A stretch of DNA of 64,000 nucleotides from Pseudomonadota bacterium (GTDB taxonomy: Bacteria > Desulfobacterota > Desulfovibrionia > Desulfovibrionales > Desulfovibrionaceae). The position numbers and the translations under genes were made by a program. The stretch is taken from positions 85,683 to 149,682 of the forward strand of contig JAEWQB010000017.1 of NCBI GenBank assembly GCA_023460395.1, in the 5' to 3' direction. Position 1 is the stretch's first letter. Every line of letters starts with the position of its first letter. The notes below the pieces were generated by a model. The model saw only the letters and a program-made list of their open reading frames with translations. It had not been told where the DNA came from and ran no database searches. Shown here in pieces: positions 37,240 to 46,487 of this stretch.

Positions 37240-37788
37240 ATGCGAACCAAACTTCTTGCCCTGCTCCTTGCCGCAGGCATTGGCCTGACAGGATGCGCGG
37301 GCATCGGCGGATCTACAGGCGCAGGTGCCGATCCTGTCGAAGGAACGCGGGCTCCAGCCAAGCAGTACCGCTATGTAGACTATGATGACATCTACATTCC
37401 CAATGAACTGGACTACAAAGCGGAAGATTCTTTCTTCATCGGCACTGGTTCAGACAAACTGGGTCTGATGAAGTTCACCGGACGGGTAGAATTCCGCTCC
37501 CTTGCCACTGCCCTGACGCAGAACATGGTCAATGACGGCTGGACGCTGAATTTCAACTTCATCTCCTCGCCACGGAGCGTGCTTATTTTCAGCAAGGCCA
37601 CGCGGTTTTGCGTCATGAAAATTTATGACGGCACCACGCGGACCGAACTGCTGGTGGACGTGTACCCCGTCAAGGGTCAGGAACGCGTGATGCGTCCGGT
37701 AGCCGCGCCGCCTTCCGGTACCTCCGGGATGGACAGCCCCAGTGACGGCGGCGTGTTGCCGCTGCGCGAACAGGGACTGAGCCAGTAG
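37240..37788 (+). CDS. Predicted lipoprotein, first gene of the coaBC operon
   Basis: 182 residues. Signal peptide and lipobox LTGC (LLALLLAAGIGLTGC) predict lipidation. The mature part (YRYVDYDDIYIPNELDYKAEDSFFIG, LMKFTGRVEFRSLATALTQNMVNDGWTLN) resembles a small alpha/beta domain; I do not recognise a named family. A strong AAGGAG lies six bases before ATG 37240. Its TAG stop overlaps the coaBC GTG start (TAGTG), so the two are cotranscribed although functionally unrelated on present evidence. Confidence 0.85.
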   Translation: MRTKLLALLLAAGIGLTGCAGIGGSTGAGADPVEGTRAPAKQYRYVDYDDIYIPNELDYKAEDSFFIGTGSDKLGLMKFTGRVEFRSLATALTQNMVNDGWTLNFNFISSPRSVLIFSKATRFCVMKIYDGTTRTELLVDVYPVKGQERVMRPVAAPPSGTSGMDSPSDGGVLPLREQGLSQ

Positions 37789-38999
37789 TGCGCACACACT
37801 TTGCCTTCACAGGGTATTTGGGCAAACGTCTGCACCTTGGTGTAAGCGGCTCCATTGCCGCCTACAAGGCGCTGGACCTTGTCCGCATGTTCCGGGATAC
37901 GGGAGCGGATGTGGGGGTGACTCTCACAGAATCGGCCCGCCAGTTTGTCACGCCCCTCAGCTTTGAAGCGCTGGGGGCGTCTCCCGTATTTGCGGACATG
38001 TACCCCGTGGGGGACGATGTTTTTGGTCATCTGACCCCCGGAGAAGCGGCCCACGCCATGCTCATCGCCCCGGCGACAGCCACCACGCTGGCGCGATTGG
38101 CGAACGGTCTTGCAGACGACATGCTTTCATGTCAGGCACTGGCCTTTCCGCATCCTCTTGTCATTGCCCCCGCCATGAACCCGCGCATGTGGCACAATGC
38201 CGCCACGCAGGAAAACTGGGCACGGCTCGCGCAGCGCGGGCATATCTGCATAGCGCCCGGCTGCGGGCGCACCGCCTGTATGGAAGAAGGGCAAGGCCGC
38301 CTTGCCAGTTTGGACGAAATATTCCTGTACACCCTGCGTGCGCTGACGCCGCAAGACATGGCAGGCCGCACTGTTATGGTAACGCTTGGTCCCACACGCG
38401 AACAATGGGACGGAGTGCGCTTTTGGTCCAATCCCTCCAGCGGCACCATGGGGGCCGGTCTTGCGATAGCCGCATGGCTGCGTGGAGCGGAGGTGCACGC
38501 GGTGTGCGGTCCCGGCACTCCGTGGCTTCCCCCGGCAATACAGCAACACCCGGTGACTTCCGCCCGACAGATGTACGAAGCGGCGGACGCGCTATGGTCC
38601 ACCATGGACACGGGCATTTTCACCGCCGCTGTGGCGGATTTCACTCCCGTGCCCTTTGGCGACGCCAAGTTTAAAAAACACGGCGCAGATGAGCTGACCG
38701 TACACTTTACCCCAACCGCCGACATTCTGCGCACATTGGGGCAACGCAAGCAACACGGTCAAAAAATTGTGGGATTTGCGGCGGAAACCAGCAACCTTCA
38801 GGAAAGCGCGCAGGCCAAACTCCGCGCCAAGAATGCCGACATGATTGTGGGCAATATTGTAGGTAAACCGGGTTCTGGATTCCAGTCCGCCACCAACGCC
38901 GTATTCGTCACAGACCGCACAGGACGCTGCGAAGAATGGCCTGTGCAGCCCAAGACCGAAGTGGCGTGGAGGATTCTCGATTGGCTGTTGCAACTCTGA
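37788..38999 (+). CDS. coaBC: Bifunctional phosphopantothenoylcysteine decarboxylase / phosphopantothenate-cysteine ligase
   Basis: 403 residues, the normal fused length. The N-terminal flavin decarboxylase (CoaC) has LGVSGSIAAYKALDLVR, the catalytic-region HLTPGEAAHAMLIAPATATTLARLANGLADD, and PAMNPRMW with the substrate-clamp flap. The C-terminal ligase (CoaB) has VTLGPTREQWDGVRFWSNPSSGTMG, AVADF and KIVGFAAET. It performs two steps of coenzyme A synthesis. The start is GTG 37788 overlapping the lipoprotein stop; the N-terminal dozen residues before the domain are not conserved and an internal start is possible. Confidence 0.95.
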   Translation: MRTHFAFTGYLGKRLHLGVSGSIAAYKALDLVRMFRDTGADVGVTLTESARQFVTPLSFEALGASPVFADMYPVGDDVFGHLTPGEAAHAMLIAPATATTLARLANGLADDMLSCQALAFPHPLVIAPAMNPRMWHNAATQENWARLAQRGHICIAPGCGRTACMEEGQGRLASLDEIFLYTLRALTPQDMAGRTVMVTLGPTREQWDGVRFWSNPSSGTMGAGLAIAAWLRGAEVHAVCGPGTPWLPPAIQQHPVTSARQMYEAADALWSTMDTGIFTAAVADFTPVPFGDAKFKKHGADELTVHFTPTADILRTLGQRKQHGQKIVGFAAETSNLQESAQAKLRAKNADMIVGNIVGKPGSGFQSATNAVFVTDRTGRCEEWPVQPKTEVAWRILDWLLQL

Positions 39000-40000
39000 T
39001 GCTGCGCGAATCGCTCCGCCCGTGGCGCAATGCCGGGCTGGAGTTTCTGCTGGACGAACACGGGCTGTTCGCCGCACAGGACGACTGTGCCCCCGATATG
39101 GCAGGAACGCCCCCTGTCGCTCCGTCCATGGAGGCAAAAACGGGAGTGCCGTTCACACCCGGCCCAAGTCCCGAACACGCCACCCGTCAGAGCTCTTCGC
39201 AACCGGATTCTGTTCCCCCACACCGGCGGGGCGGTGCCACGCCACAACCAAGCGCCCGGCATAGCCAACAGGGAAGTCCCGCGCCGCGCCAAAACGTTCC
39301 CGGTACGGACGGAAACCCTGCCAGCCCTCTTCGCCATGCAGCGCAGAGCGCACCACAACGAAACGTATCACCGGCGGGACTGCCGGGTCAGCCCAACCGC
39401 CACGCTACCGGACATGCCAGCGCCCAACCCGCCGGGGCAAACCGCCCCGCAGTGCATCCCACGCCGCAGCCGCCGGAAGAATGGCCCGCCCTTTGGCGGC
39501 AGCAATGGGCCAAAGTTCGCATCCCCAGCCCTGTGGTCTGGACGTACTGGAGCCTTGGTGAAGATTTAAGCGGTCATGCCCACGCGGAACGCGGTGCCCT
39601 ACTGCGACAGATTATTGGCTCTCTCCAGTTACCCGCCGGGTCTAGCGCATTCTGGCCTGTGGCCCTGCCTGTGGTCGCCCCGCCTGCTCCCGCGGAACAG
39701 ATGACTCAGGCGGACAAGGAGAAAGCGAGTGCGGAACTCATTGCCGCCCCAGAGATATTTCTGGCCGGACTGCGCCGCATTCGCCCCCGCTACTGCATCA
39801 CCTTCGGCTCGCGCGCGCTCAAGACATTCGCCCCGCATGCCGGGTTAAGTCCCTACACTTTCACGCAATTTATGGGGCATCGGTTGCTGGCCCTGCCGGA
39901 CATTGACATCCTGCTCGCCGATTCCTCGCCCTTGCCCGCCGTCATAGCCTTTCTGCGCACTGCGGTGTCCTTGCGGGACCGCAGTACCCGCGGGGAATAA
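38999..40000 (+). CDS. Uncharacterised protein with proline-rich linker, downstream of coaBC
   Basis: 333 residues. A short N-terminal segment (MLRESLRPWRNAGLEFLLDEHGLFAAQDD) is followed by about 135 residues of Pro/Ala/Arg/Gln-rich low complexity and a folded-looking C-terminal domain (IPSPVVWTYWSLGEDLSGHA onward). The piece LRRIRPRYCITFGSRALKTF, followed by LALPDIDILLADSSP, is reminiscent of the conserved core of uracil-DNA-glycosylase-like proteins, a weak resemblance only. The ATG overlaps the coaBC stop (TGATG), indicating coupling. Function unknown. Confidence 0.75.
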   Translation: MLRESLRPWRNAGLEFLLDEHGLFAAQDDCAPDMAGTPPVAPSMEAKTGVPFTPGPSPEHATRQSSSQPDSVPPHRRGGATPQPSARHSQQGSPAPRQNVPGTDGNPASPLRHAAQSAPQRNVSPAGLPGQPNRHATGHASAQPAGANRPAVHPTPQPPEEWPALWRQQWAKVRIPSPVVWTYWSLGEDLSGHAHAERGALLRQIIGSLQLPAGSSAFWPVALPVVAPPAPAEQMTQADKEKASAELIAAPEIFLAGLRRIRPRYCITFGSRALKTFAPHAGLSPYTFTQFMGHRLLALPDIDILLADSSPLPAVIAFLRTAVSLRDRSTRGE

Positions 40001-40188
40001 CGCACGTCGCTAAGGGTGCCGCGCTTCCCACGCCGCCAGCCTGCGCATAACCAGCATGGCCTCCACAACATATGGGCCGCGTCTACGACACCACCTGTGA
40101 CACCCACCTGCTCAGGAAACGCCCTTGCCCTGACACACCATTTTGGTATGATTGGGTATTCATACTTCTTTTTTCGGAGCACCCGCCC

Positions 40189-41127
40189 ATGACACGCCTT
40201 GAACCGCTCACGCATCTTTTCGACATGCTGCACCATGCGTGGGAGCATCCCAAAACGGAACGGCGTATCGCCCTGCTGCTCATTGCCACGTTTTTAGGGA
40301 GTCTTGTAAGTATTGAGCTGAAACGCTGGAACCTTCTGCCGCCCGCACTTGCCGCCATCACACCGGACAATCATTTTCACGCCGTAAATCTGGCATTTTC
40401 CATGCTGCTTGTGCTGGAAGTGATGAGCCTCATTTTCGTGCTCCCTCAATCTGTGAGTAAATCACTCGGGAAACAATTCGAGATCCTCACGCTTATTTTG
40501 TTACGTAATTCCTTCAAAGAATTGAGCAACATGCATGAGCCGATTGACGTGGTGCAAGATTGGGAGGCCATTGCCCATATCGTGACATCCAGCCTTGGCG
40601 CGTTGATAGTCTTCATCCTGCTGGGCGTTTACTACCGCATGCACCGCTATCAGGGATATCTACGCAACCCCATGGAAAAGTTGCGGTATATCATGACCAA
40701 AAAAATTCTGGGCCTCATCCTCTTCCTCGTCTTCGTTTCGGTGGGGGCCTATAATTTATGGGATTTTCTGGTTAACGGAGAGCGTCACGACTTCTTCCAC
40801 ACGTTCTATACCGTGCTCATTTTTGCCGACATCCTGCTCGTTCTCGTGGCACAGCGGTTTATGCCCAGCTTTCACGCCGTGTTCCGCAATTCCGGGTATC
40901 TCATCGCCACGCTGCTTATCCGCATCGCCCTTTCCGCACCGCCCTATTATGACGCGGCTGTGGGGGTAGGGGCGGCGCTGTTTGCGCTGGGGGTAACCTA
41001 TGCGACCAATGTATTCCATTACGGCACGCTTTCTCCCAACCCGCCAGCACGAAAGACGCCGCGCCAATCGCCCGGCGGCACCGGCAGGAACGGCGGAAAC
41101 ACTGCCGACGAGGATGACGACATATAG
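40189..41127 (+). CDS. Multi-pass membrane protein of unknown function
   Basis: 312 residues with about seven hydrophobic segments (RIALLLIATFLGSLVSIEL, AVNLAFSMLLVLEVMSLIFVLP, SSLGALIVFILLGVYY, LGLILFLVFVSVGAYNLW, VLIFADILLVLVAQRF and a long C-terminal pair). The N-terminus is cytoplasmic-like and the C-terminal tail is polar and disordered (Pro/Gly/Thr then acidic). The motif SVSKSLGKQFEILTLILLRNSFKELS between segments 2 and 3 may be a functional loop. I do not recognise a family. The start at 40189 has GGAG ten bases upstream; it stands alone. Confidence 0.75.
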   Translation: MTRLEPLTHLFDMLHHAWEHPKTERRIALLLIATFLGSLVSIELKRWNLLPPALAAITPDNHFHAVNLAFSMLLVLEVMSLIFVLPQSVSKSLGKQFEILTLILLRNSFKELSNMHEPIDVVQDWEAIAHIVTSSLGALIVFILLGVYYRMHRYQGYLRNPMEKLRYIMTKKILGLILFLVFVSVGAYNLWDFLVNGERHDFFHTFYTVLIFADILLVLVAQRFMPSFHAVFRNSGYLIATLLIRIALSAPPYYDAAVGVGAALFALGVTYATNVFHYGTLSPNPPARKTPRQSPGGTGRNGGNTADEDDDI

Positions 41128-41292
41128 AGCCGCATAGACTCGCTGACGTCCTGAGTGATGGAAACAGGGCCAGACCAATTGCCCATGGCGGCTTACGGTA
41201 AGCCCAAATGGCGCATGGTGGAGCCGTACGCGAGACTCGCTGCGGCTTTAGTCTGTGCAGAGGCGCACCCGCCCTCTCACTCGGAACCCGGA

Positions 41293-42171
41293 CTAAAAAC
41301 GGCACTCCGTAAGGGGCAGAAGATCGCCAAGATCAATCCCCCGTTCGGTGACAATGGCCCGGTGCGGATACATTTCCACCCCGGCATCCACGGCCTGCCA
41401 AAACAGATCGGCATACGCGGGGTCCACAACGTCCGCCGGACCAAAGCACGCGCCATCCGCCCGCTGTATGAGGTAGAAACAGGCTGCGCGGTGCCCTTGC
41501 CGGACCAATCCCATCATTTCGCGCAGATGTTTTTGCCCCCGCTCCGTGGCGGCATCGGGAAAACAGGCCACGTTGTCCTCCACCATCGTCACATTTTTGC
41601 ATTCCACCCACAGGGGCGGCAGCGATGGGGTGGTATCCGCTTTCTGCGACAAAGCTCCCGCGTTTTTCCCAACACCCTCCGCGGAAGGGCACGTGGCACG
41701 CCGAATGCCGGGCCAAATGTCGGGGCTGACATCTGGCTGGACGTTAGGCTGAACACCGGGCTGCCCGCCGGACGGGGCGTCGAGGCGAGCGTCGAGGCGG
41801 CTTTCCCCGTAGCTGGCCTCACGCCGGAAATGTGTGTACCCCGCAGCCCACGGAAGTTTGCCTGCGTGAAAAGCCGCTTCCAAAAGGCGATTGGGAACCA
41901 GCGTATTTACCCCCACCCAAAAATCTCCGCCAAAATTCGTCATCCGCACGGCCTCCTGCGTCCAACGCAGTTTTCGGTTCGGATTGGCGGCAGGCGAAGC
42001 CAGCACGGAGGCACCGGGGCGCAGCAAGCCCATCATACTTCCCGAATTATTGGAATGAATCCACACAGATTCGTCCCGATAGCGCATTTCCACACTAAAC
42101 CGTTTCACCCGGCGGACAAACGCCCCCGTAATGCAACCGGAAGGAAAAGGAAGAAGGGGTGTTTGCGGCAT
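41293..42171 (-). CDS. sfsA: SfsA-family protein with a repeat-rich insertion
   Basis: 292 residues versus about 235 in typical SfsA. The family core is clear: AFVRRVKRFSVEMRYRDESVWIHSNNSGSMMGLLRPGASVLAS, FWVGVNTLVPNRLLEAAF, LWVECKNVTMVEDNVACFPDAATERGQKHL, HRAACFYLIQR. SfsA has been linked to sugar-fermentation regulation and nuclease-like folds, but its role is not settled. About 50 extra residues between SRLDARLDA and LWVECKN consist of tandem 12-bp-derived RLDA units and a QPxV/QPDV-type repeat followed by Ser/Ala/Pro filler. Confidence 0.9.
   Translation of the reverse strand: MPQTPLLPFPSGCITGAFVRRVKRFSVEMRYRDESVWIHSNNSGSMMGLLRPGASVLASPAANPNRKLRWTQEAVRMTNFGGDFWVGVNTLVPNRLLEAAFHAGKLPWAAGYTHFRREASYGESRLDARLDAPSGGQPGVQPNVQPDVSPDIWPGIRRATCPSAEGVGKNAGALSQKADTTPSLPPLWVECKNVTMVEDNVACFPDAATERGQKHLREMMGLVRQGHRAACFYLIQRADGACFGPADVVDPAYADLFWQAVDAGVEMYPHRAIVTERGIDLGDLLPLTECRF
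41711..41800. repeat. Short tandem repeats inside sfsA
   Basis: A 12-bp tandem duplication (gcgtcgaggcg a/g at 41777-41788 and 41789-41800) encodes RLDA twice. Adjacent degenerate 12-bp units (about 41711-41770) encode QPGV, QPNV, QPDV and SPDI. They form the family-atypical insertion. Confidence 0.85.
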
Positions 42172-42310
42172 GGATATCCTGTCTGCGGCGGCGCGGGTGC
42201 GTCCTGAAGAAGCGCATCATTCGGCCTGCCAGTGGTTTACAGATGTTGTGCAAATTGATACTTCGCGGAAGGTCCGAGTCTGACAACCCCGATGAAAGAG
42301 GGACATCGTA

Positions 42311-43483
42311 ATGAACATTTCTGACCGCCTGAAGCAGTTGAAGCCTTCGGCAACACTCGCCGTCAACGCCAAAGCTCTGGAGCTGAAAGCACAGGGCAAG
42401 CAGATCGTCAGTCTTGCGGTGGGCGAACCAGATTTTCCCACCCCGGAGCACGTGCGTGACGCGTGCAAAACGGCCCTCGACGAAGGCTTTACCCGCTACG
42501 CCGCCGTGCCCGGCCTGCCGGACCTGCGCGAGGCTGTGGCGGGCTACTTCAACTCGTTCTATTCCGCCATGGCCGTTGCGGACAACACAATGGTGACCAA
42601 CGGCGGCAAGCAGGCACTCTACAACCTTTTCCAAGCATTGCTCAACCCCGGAGACGAGGTGCTCATTCCCGGACCATACTGGGTGAGCTATCCGCCTATG
42701 GTGCAACTGGCCCAAGGCGTGCCCGTGGTGGTTCCCGCTTCGGCGGACGCCGCCTTCAAGGTGACGGTGCCCCAGTTGGAAGCGCATCGCACGGAAAAAA
42801 CCCGCGTGCTGCTGCTGAACTCCCCTTCCAACCCCACCGGCGCGGCGTACAACAAAGAAGAAATTGACGCCATCGCGGAATGGGCCATTGGCAAGGGGTT
42901 ATTCATTATCTCCGACGAAATTTATGACCAATTGGTGTACGCCCCCGCGCAACACGCATCGCTGTGTTCGTGGTGGTCCCGCTACCCTGAGCAGGTTTGC
43001 GTGGTAAACGGGCTAGCCAAAAGCTTCGCCATGACCGGTTGGCGCATCGGCTACGTACTGGCACACCCCGACCTGATTAAGGCAATGAGTAAAATTCAGG
43101 GCCAATCCACGTCCAACGTATGCACCTTTGCCCAAAAAGGGGCCGTTGCCGCTCTTTCCGGCGGATTTGACGTGGTGAACGACATGCGCGAAGCCTTCCG
43201 TAAACGGCGGGATCTGGCGCTGGAAATTGTCGGAAGCTGGCCTGAAGTGGTCTGTCCCGTCCCGGAAGGCGCATTTTATATTTTCCCGGACGTGCACCGC
43301 CACTACACCAAAGCCATTCCCGACTCCGCCACGCTATGCACCGTTCTGCTGGAAGAAGCGGGGGTCGCGCTGGTTCCCGGAGTGGCCTTCGGCGACGACA
43401 ACTGCATTCGCATCTCTTACGCTGTGAGCGAAGACACGCTGGCTACCGCGCTGGAACGGGTCGCCAAGGTGCTGTTCCGGTAG
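42311..43483 (+). CDS. Class I/II pyridoxal-phosphate aminotransferase (aspartate aminotransferase type)
   Basis: 390 residues. PLP-binding Lys237 lies in GLAKSFAMTGWRIGY; NSPSNPTGAAY, SDEIYDQLVY and VKAEGAFYIFPD-like VPEGAFYIFPD are family motifs. It transfers amino groups between aspartate and 2-oxoglutarate or related substrates; the exact specificity is not readable. GAGGG precedes the ATG. It is separated from pgi by a hairpin, suggesting its own transcription unit. Confidence 0.93.
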   Translation: MNISDRLKQLKPSATLAVNAKALELKAQGKQIVSLAVGEPDFPTPEHVRDACKTALDEGFTRYAAVPGLPDLREAVAGYFNSFYSAMAVADNTMVTNGGKQALYNLFQALLNPGDEVLIPGPYWVSYPPMVQLAQGVPVVVPASADAAFKVTVPQLEAHRTEKTRVLLLNSPSNPTGAAYNKEEIDAIAEWAIGKGLFIISDEIYDQLVYAPAQHASLCSWWSRYPEQVCVVNGLAKSFAMTGWRIGYVLAHPDLIKAMSKIQGQSTSNVCTFAQKGAVAALSGGFDVVNDMREAFRKRRDLALEIVGSWPEVVCPVPEGAFYIFPDVHRHYTKAIPDSATLCTVLLEEAGVALVPGVAFGDDNCIRISYAVSEDTLATALERVAKVLFR

Positions 43484-43536
43484 CACTGGACAGGTGCATG
43501 CCCGCACAAAATAGGGTAGGGTTCCCCATGGATTGC

Positions 43537-43571
43537 CGGATGCTCCGATTCCTCACAGGGCGGAGCATCCG
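43537..43571 (+). terminator. Hairpin between aminotransferase and pgi genes
   Basis: A perfect 11-bp stem (43537-43547 with 43561-43571), 13-nt loop, followed by tttcc. Confidence 0.6.
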
Positions 43572-43618
43572 TTTCCTGCCGCCACCGGTGGCAACGCATA
43601 GCTGAAAGGAGCGGATCC

Positions 43619-44971
43619 ATGGAAAACATATTGGACTGGACAAGCGCGTGGAATGGCCGCCTTACTGCGGAACATACGGCGTCTTTTGCCCTGCGCCGGG
43701 TTGACATGGCCACCCGTCTGGCCACGGAGATAGCGGCAGGCAGGTTGCCGTTTATTTCCATGCCGTATGAGGCGTCCCTTACCGCCGAACTGACGGAAAA
43801 AACACCGTGGTTGCAGTCCTTCACCCACATGGTGGTGCTGGGCATTGGCGGTTCCGCGCTGGGCGCACGTGCCCTGCAAAAAGCCTTCGCGCCCCAGCAG
43901 GACAGGCCCGCCCATACAGGACGCACCCTCTGGATTGCCGACAATGTGGACGCCGATACGCTTGACGCGTGGTTCGGCGGACTGCCACCCGAACACACCG
44001 TGGTTGTGGTCATTTCCAAATCCGGCGGCACCATAGAAACCCTTTCCCAATATTTCCTTGCCCGTCGCTGGCTGCGGAACGCGTTAGGGGACGACTGGAA
44101 ACGCCACGTACTGGTCGTCACGGACGCCACCTCCGGTTACCTGCGGCAGGAAGCGGACAGCATGGGGCTCGCGTCCCTCCCCGTGCCGGAGCATCTGGGC
44201 GGACGCTACTCTGTATTCAGCGCGGTGGGGCTGGTGCCAGCCGCATTTCTGGGCATGGACTGGCAGTCCCTTCTGCGCGGAGCGCAAAGCGTGGGTGCGC
44301 CCCTGCTTGGGAAAAACGCCGATGCGCTGGAAACGCATCCCGCATGGAAATTAGCCCTGTGGAACAGAGCGTTGATGGAACAGGGCTACTCGCAGCTCAT
44401 CTTTTTTTCTTACATTCCCCTGTGGGCGCAGTTTGGCTTCTGGTTCGCGCAATTATGGGCGGAAAGCCTTGGGAAAGAAGGCAAAGGTTCCATGCCGCTG
44501 CCCGCCGTGGGCGTGACGGACCAGCATTCCATTCAGCAAATGTTTTTAGACGGCCCGCGCGACAAAGGTTGCCTGCTGCTCACCTCGCCCTCGCTGCCCA
44601 AAGGACAGCCGTTTGGCCACGATGCGGCGGATGTGCCGGACCACTGGGCGTATCTGCGCGGTGCGCATTTTGGCGATCTGCTGCAAGCCGAAGGACTGGG
44701 CACGCAAATGGCGCTACACACCACCGGCACCCCCTTGGTGGAGCTGCGTATGGGCAGCACCGGCGAAGAAGCTGCGGGGAAACTCATAGCCCTGCTGGAA
44801 ATAACCACAGTGCTCACAGGCTGGCTGCTTGACATTAACCCACTGGACCAACCCGCCGTGGAGTTGGGCAAACGGCTGGCAAACGCCCGCCTTGGCGCAT
44901 CAGGCTATGACGGGGAAACCGCCGAGTTGAAAGCGTTTTTAGGCCGCAGTGCCGTACAGCAGGAGTTCTGA
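43619..44971 (+). CDS. pgi: Glucose-6-phosphate isomerase
   Basis: 450 residues, the shorter bacterial form. It interconverts glucose-6-phosphate and fructose-6-phosphate. Motifs: VVLGIGGSALGARAL, VVISKSGGTIETLSQY, GGRYSVFSAVGL, and SIQQMFLDGPRDK with TDQHS upstream. AAGGAG lies before ATG 43619. The histidine kinase gene begins at 44973, practically touching the stop, so pgi and the two-component system are probably cotranscribed, an unusual pairing. Confidence 0.95.
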   Translation: MENILDWTSAWNGRLTAEHTASFALRRVDMATRLATEIAAGRLPFISMPYEASLTAELTEKTPWLQSFTHMVVLGIGGSALGARALQKAFAPQQDRPAHTGRTLWIADNVDADTLDAWFGGLPPEHTVVVVISKSGGTIETLSQYFLARRWLRNALGDDWKRHVLVVTDATSGYLRQEADSMGLASLPVPEHLGGRYSVFSAVGLVPAAFLGMDWQSLLRGAQSVGAPLLGKNADALETHPAWKLALWNRALMEQGYSQLIFFSYIPLWAQFGFWFAQLWAESLGKEGKGSMPLPAVGVTDQHSIQQMFLDGPRDKGCLLLTSPSLPKGQPFGHDAADVPDHWAYLRGAHFGDLLQAEGLGTQMALHTTGTPLVELRMGSTGEEAAGKLIALLEITTVLTGWLLDINPLDQPAVELGKRLANARLGASGYDGETAELKAFLGRSAVQQEF

Positions 44972-44972
44972 T

Positions 44973-46412
44973 TTGTTTCACCGGCCCCGTACAGACGAGA
45001 CGCGTTTTGGCTTCGCCAAATTCCTGTCATGGACATCGCTTATTCTGATTCTGGTTTCCAGTCTCGCTGTTTCCGTCTTTATCAGCAATTCCGTGCGCAA
45101 TTCCCTTCTCCGCAAGCAACAGGATTTTGCCCTGCTGCTTGCGGAGAATCTGAACCATCAAATCTCTCTGCGTTTCACATGGCCCACGTACCGGCAATAC
45201 GGATACCTGCCCATGCGCAATGTCGAAGTTTATGACCGGCTGGATATGGTGGTGGACACCACCATCCACGGTCTGCACGTGGAAAAATTGCGCATATACG
45301 GAGCCAACCGCATCATCGTCTATTCCACGGAAAAAGAAGAAGAAGGCGACTACACCTCCGCCGGGCTGGCTGTCACGCGGGCACTGGAACGGCAGGAGCA
45401 TAGCTTTGAAATCAGTTCGTCCCTCTCGCCTCTGGTGGCGCTGTTCCACTTCAATCTGCCACCGGAAACATTTATTCTGCGCACTACCTACCCGCTGCGC
45501 GTAGAGCGGTGGATAGGGCAAGAAAGCGACATGGTGGACGAAACGGCCCAGCCTATTATGGGCGTCCTGGAAGTGACGCAGGATATTACCGAAGATTATA
45601 AGTCGGTTATCAGCCTCCAGTGGCTGATTATTCTCACCTCCATCACCTCCTCCTTGCTCATGTTTCTTATTTTGGCTTCCTTTATCCGGCGTTCCGAACG
45701 GGCGCTGACTCTGCGCATGCAGGAAAAGGAACGGCTAGAACGAGAATTAAGTCAAAATGAAAAACTGGCCAGCATGGGCCGCATGGTCTCTTCCATTGCG
45801 CACGAAATTCGCAATCCTCTGGGCATCATCTCCTCCAGCGCGGAACTGTTGCGGAAACGTCCCAACGCGGACGACCTGACACAACGGATTCTTTCCGCCA
45901 TTCATGATGAATCGCGCAGACTCTCCAAAACCGTGCACGACTTTCTGGATTACGCACGCCCCCGTGTGCCAAACAAGGAACGGGTGGACGCTGCCGCTGT
46001 GCTTGATCAGGCCCTCGGATTTTTAGAGCACGAGCTTTCTGAGCGGCAGGTTACGGTAGACCGCACCTATGTGCCCGGCCTCTGGATGCCCGCCGATAAA
46101 GACCTGCTGTACCGGGCCTTTTACAACATTATCTCCAACGCGCTTCAGGCCATGCCGGGAGCCGGAACACTGCGCATAGCCGGCACCCGGACAGGGGATG
46201 AAATCCGGCTGCTCTTCGCGGATTCTGGAACTGGATTTGATCCCGCCAACATGGACAAGATGCTTGACCCGTTCTTCACCACGCGGGACGATGGCACCGG
46301 ACTGGGGCTTGCTATTGTAAACAGCATTGTCACCAGCCATGGCGGCACAGTAACGCTGGGCAATGGCGGGCATGGCGGCGCGGAAGTGCGCGTGAACCTG
46401 CCCGCGGCCTAA
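44973..46412 (+). CDS. Two-component sensor histidine kinase
   Basis: 479 residues. N-terminal membrane segment (FLSWTSLILILVSSLAVSVFI), periplasmic region of about 190 residues, second membrane segment (WLIILTSITSSLLMFLILASF), then a coiled linker straight into HisKA with His277 (SSIAHEIRNPLGIISSSAELL) and an ATPase domain (NIISNALQAMPGAG, FADSGTGFD, GTGLGLAIV). There is no obvious PAS or full HAMP. The start TTG 44973 is chosen because AGGAG lies seven bases upstream, inside the end of pgi; an upstream GTG at 44949 lacks a site. The partner is the sigma-54 regulator 46488-47867. Confidence 0.9.
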   Translation: MFHRPRTDETRFGFAKFLSWTSLILILVSSLAVSVFISNSVRNSLLRKQQDFALLLAENLNHQISLRFTWPTYRQYGYLPMRNVEVYDRLDMVVDTTIHGLHVEKLRIYGANRIIVYSTEKEEEGDYTSAGLAVTRALERQEHSFEISSSLSPLVALFHFNLPPETFILRTTYPLRVERWIGQESDMVDETAQPIMGVLEVTQDITEDYKSVISLQWLIILTSITSSLLMFLILASFIRRSERALTLRMQEKERLERELSQNEKLASMGRMVSSIAHEIRNPLGIISSSAELLRKRPNADDLTQRILSAIHDESRRLSKTVHDFLDYARPRVPNKERVDAAAVLDQALGFLEHELSERQVTVDRTYVPGLWMPADKDLLYRAFYNIISNALQAMPGAGTLRIAGTRTGDEIRLLFADSGTGFDPANMDKMLDPFFTTRDDGTGLGLAIVNSIVTSHGGTVTLGNGGHGGAEVRVNLPAA

Positions 46413-46487
46413 AGCCCCCTGTCCCGCCAACCACGCCGGGACCGCTCTTTCCGCCAACAGCCATGGACCGGATAAAGGACTGCATAG

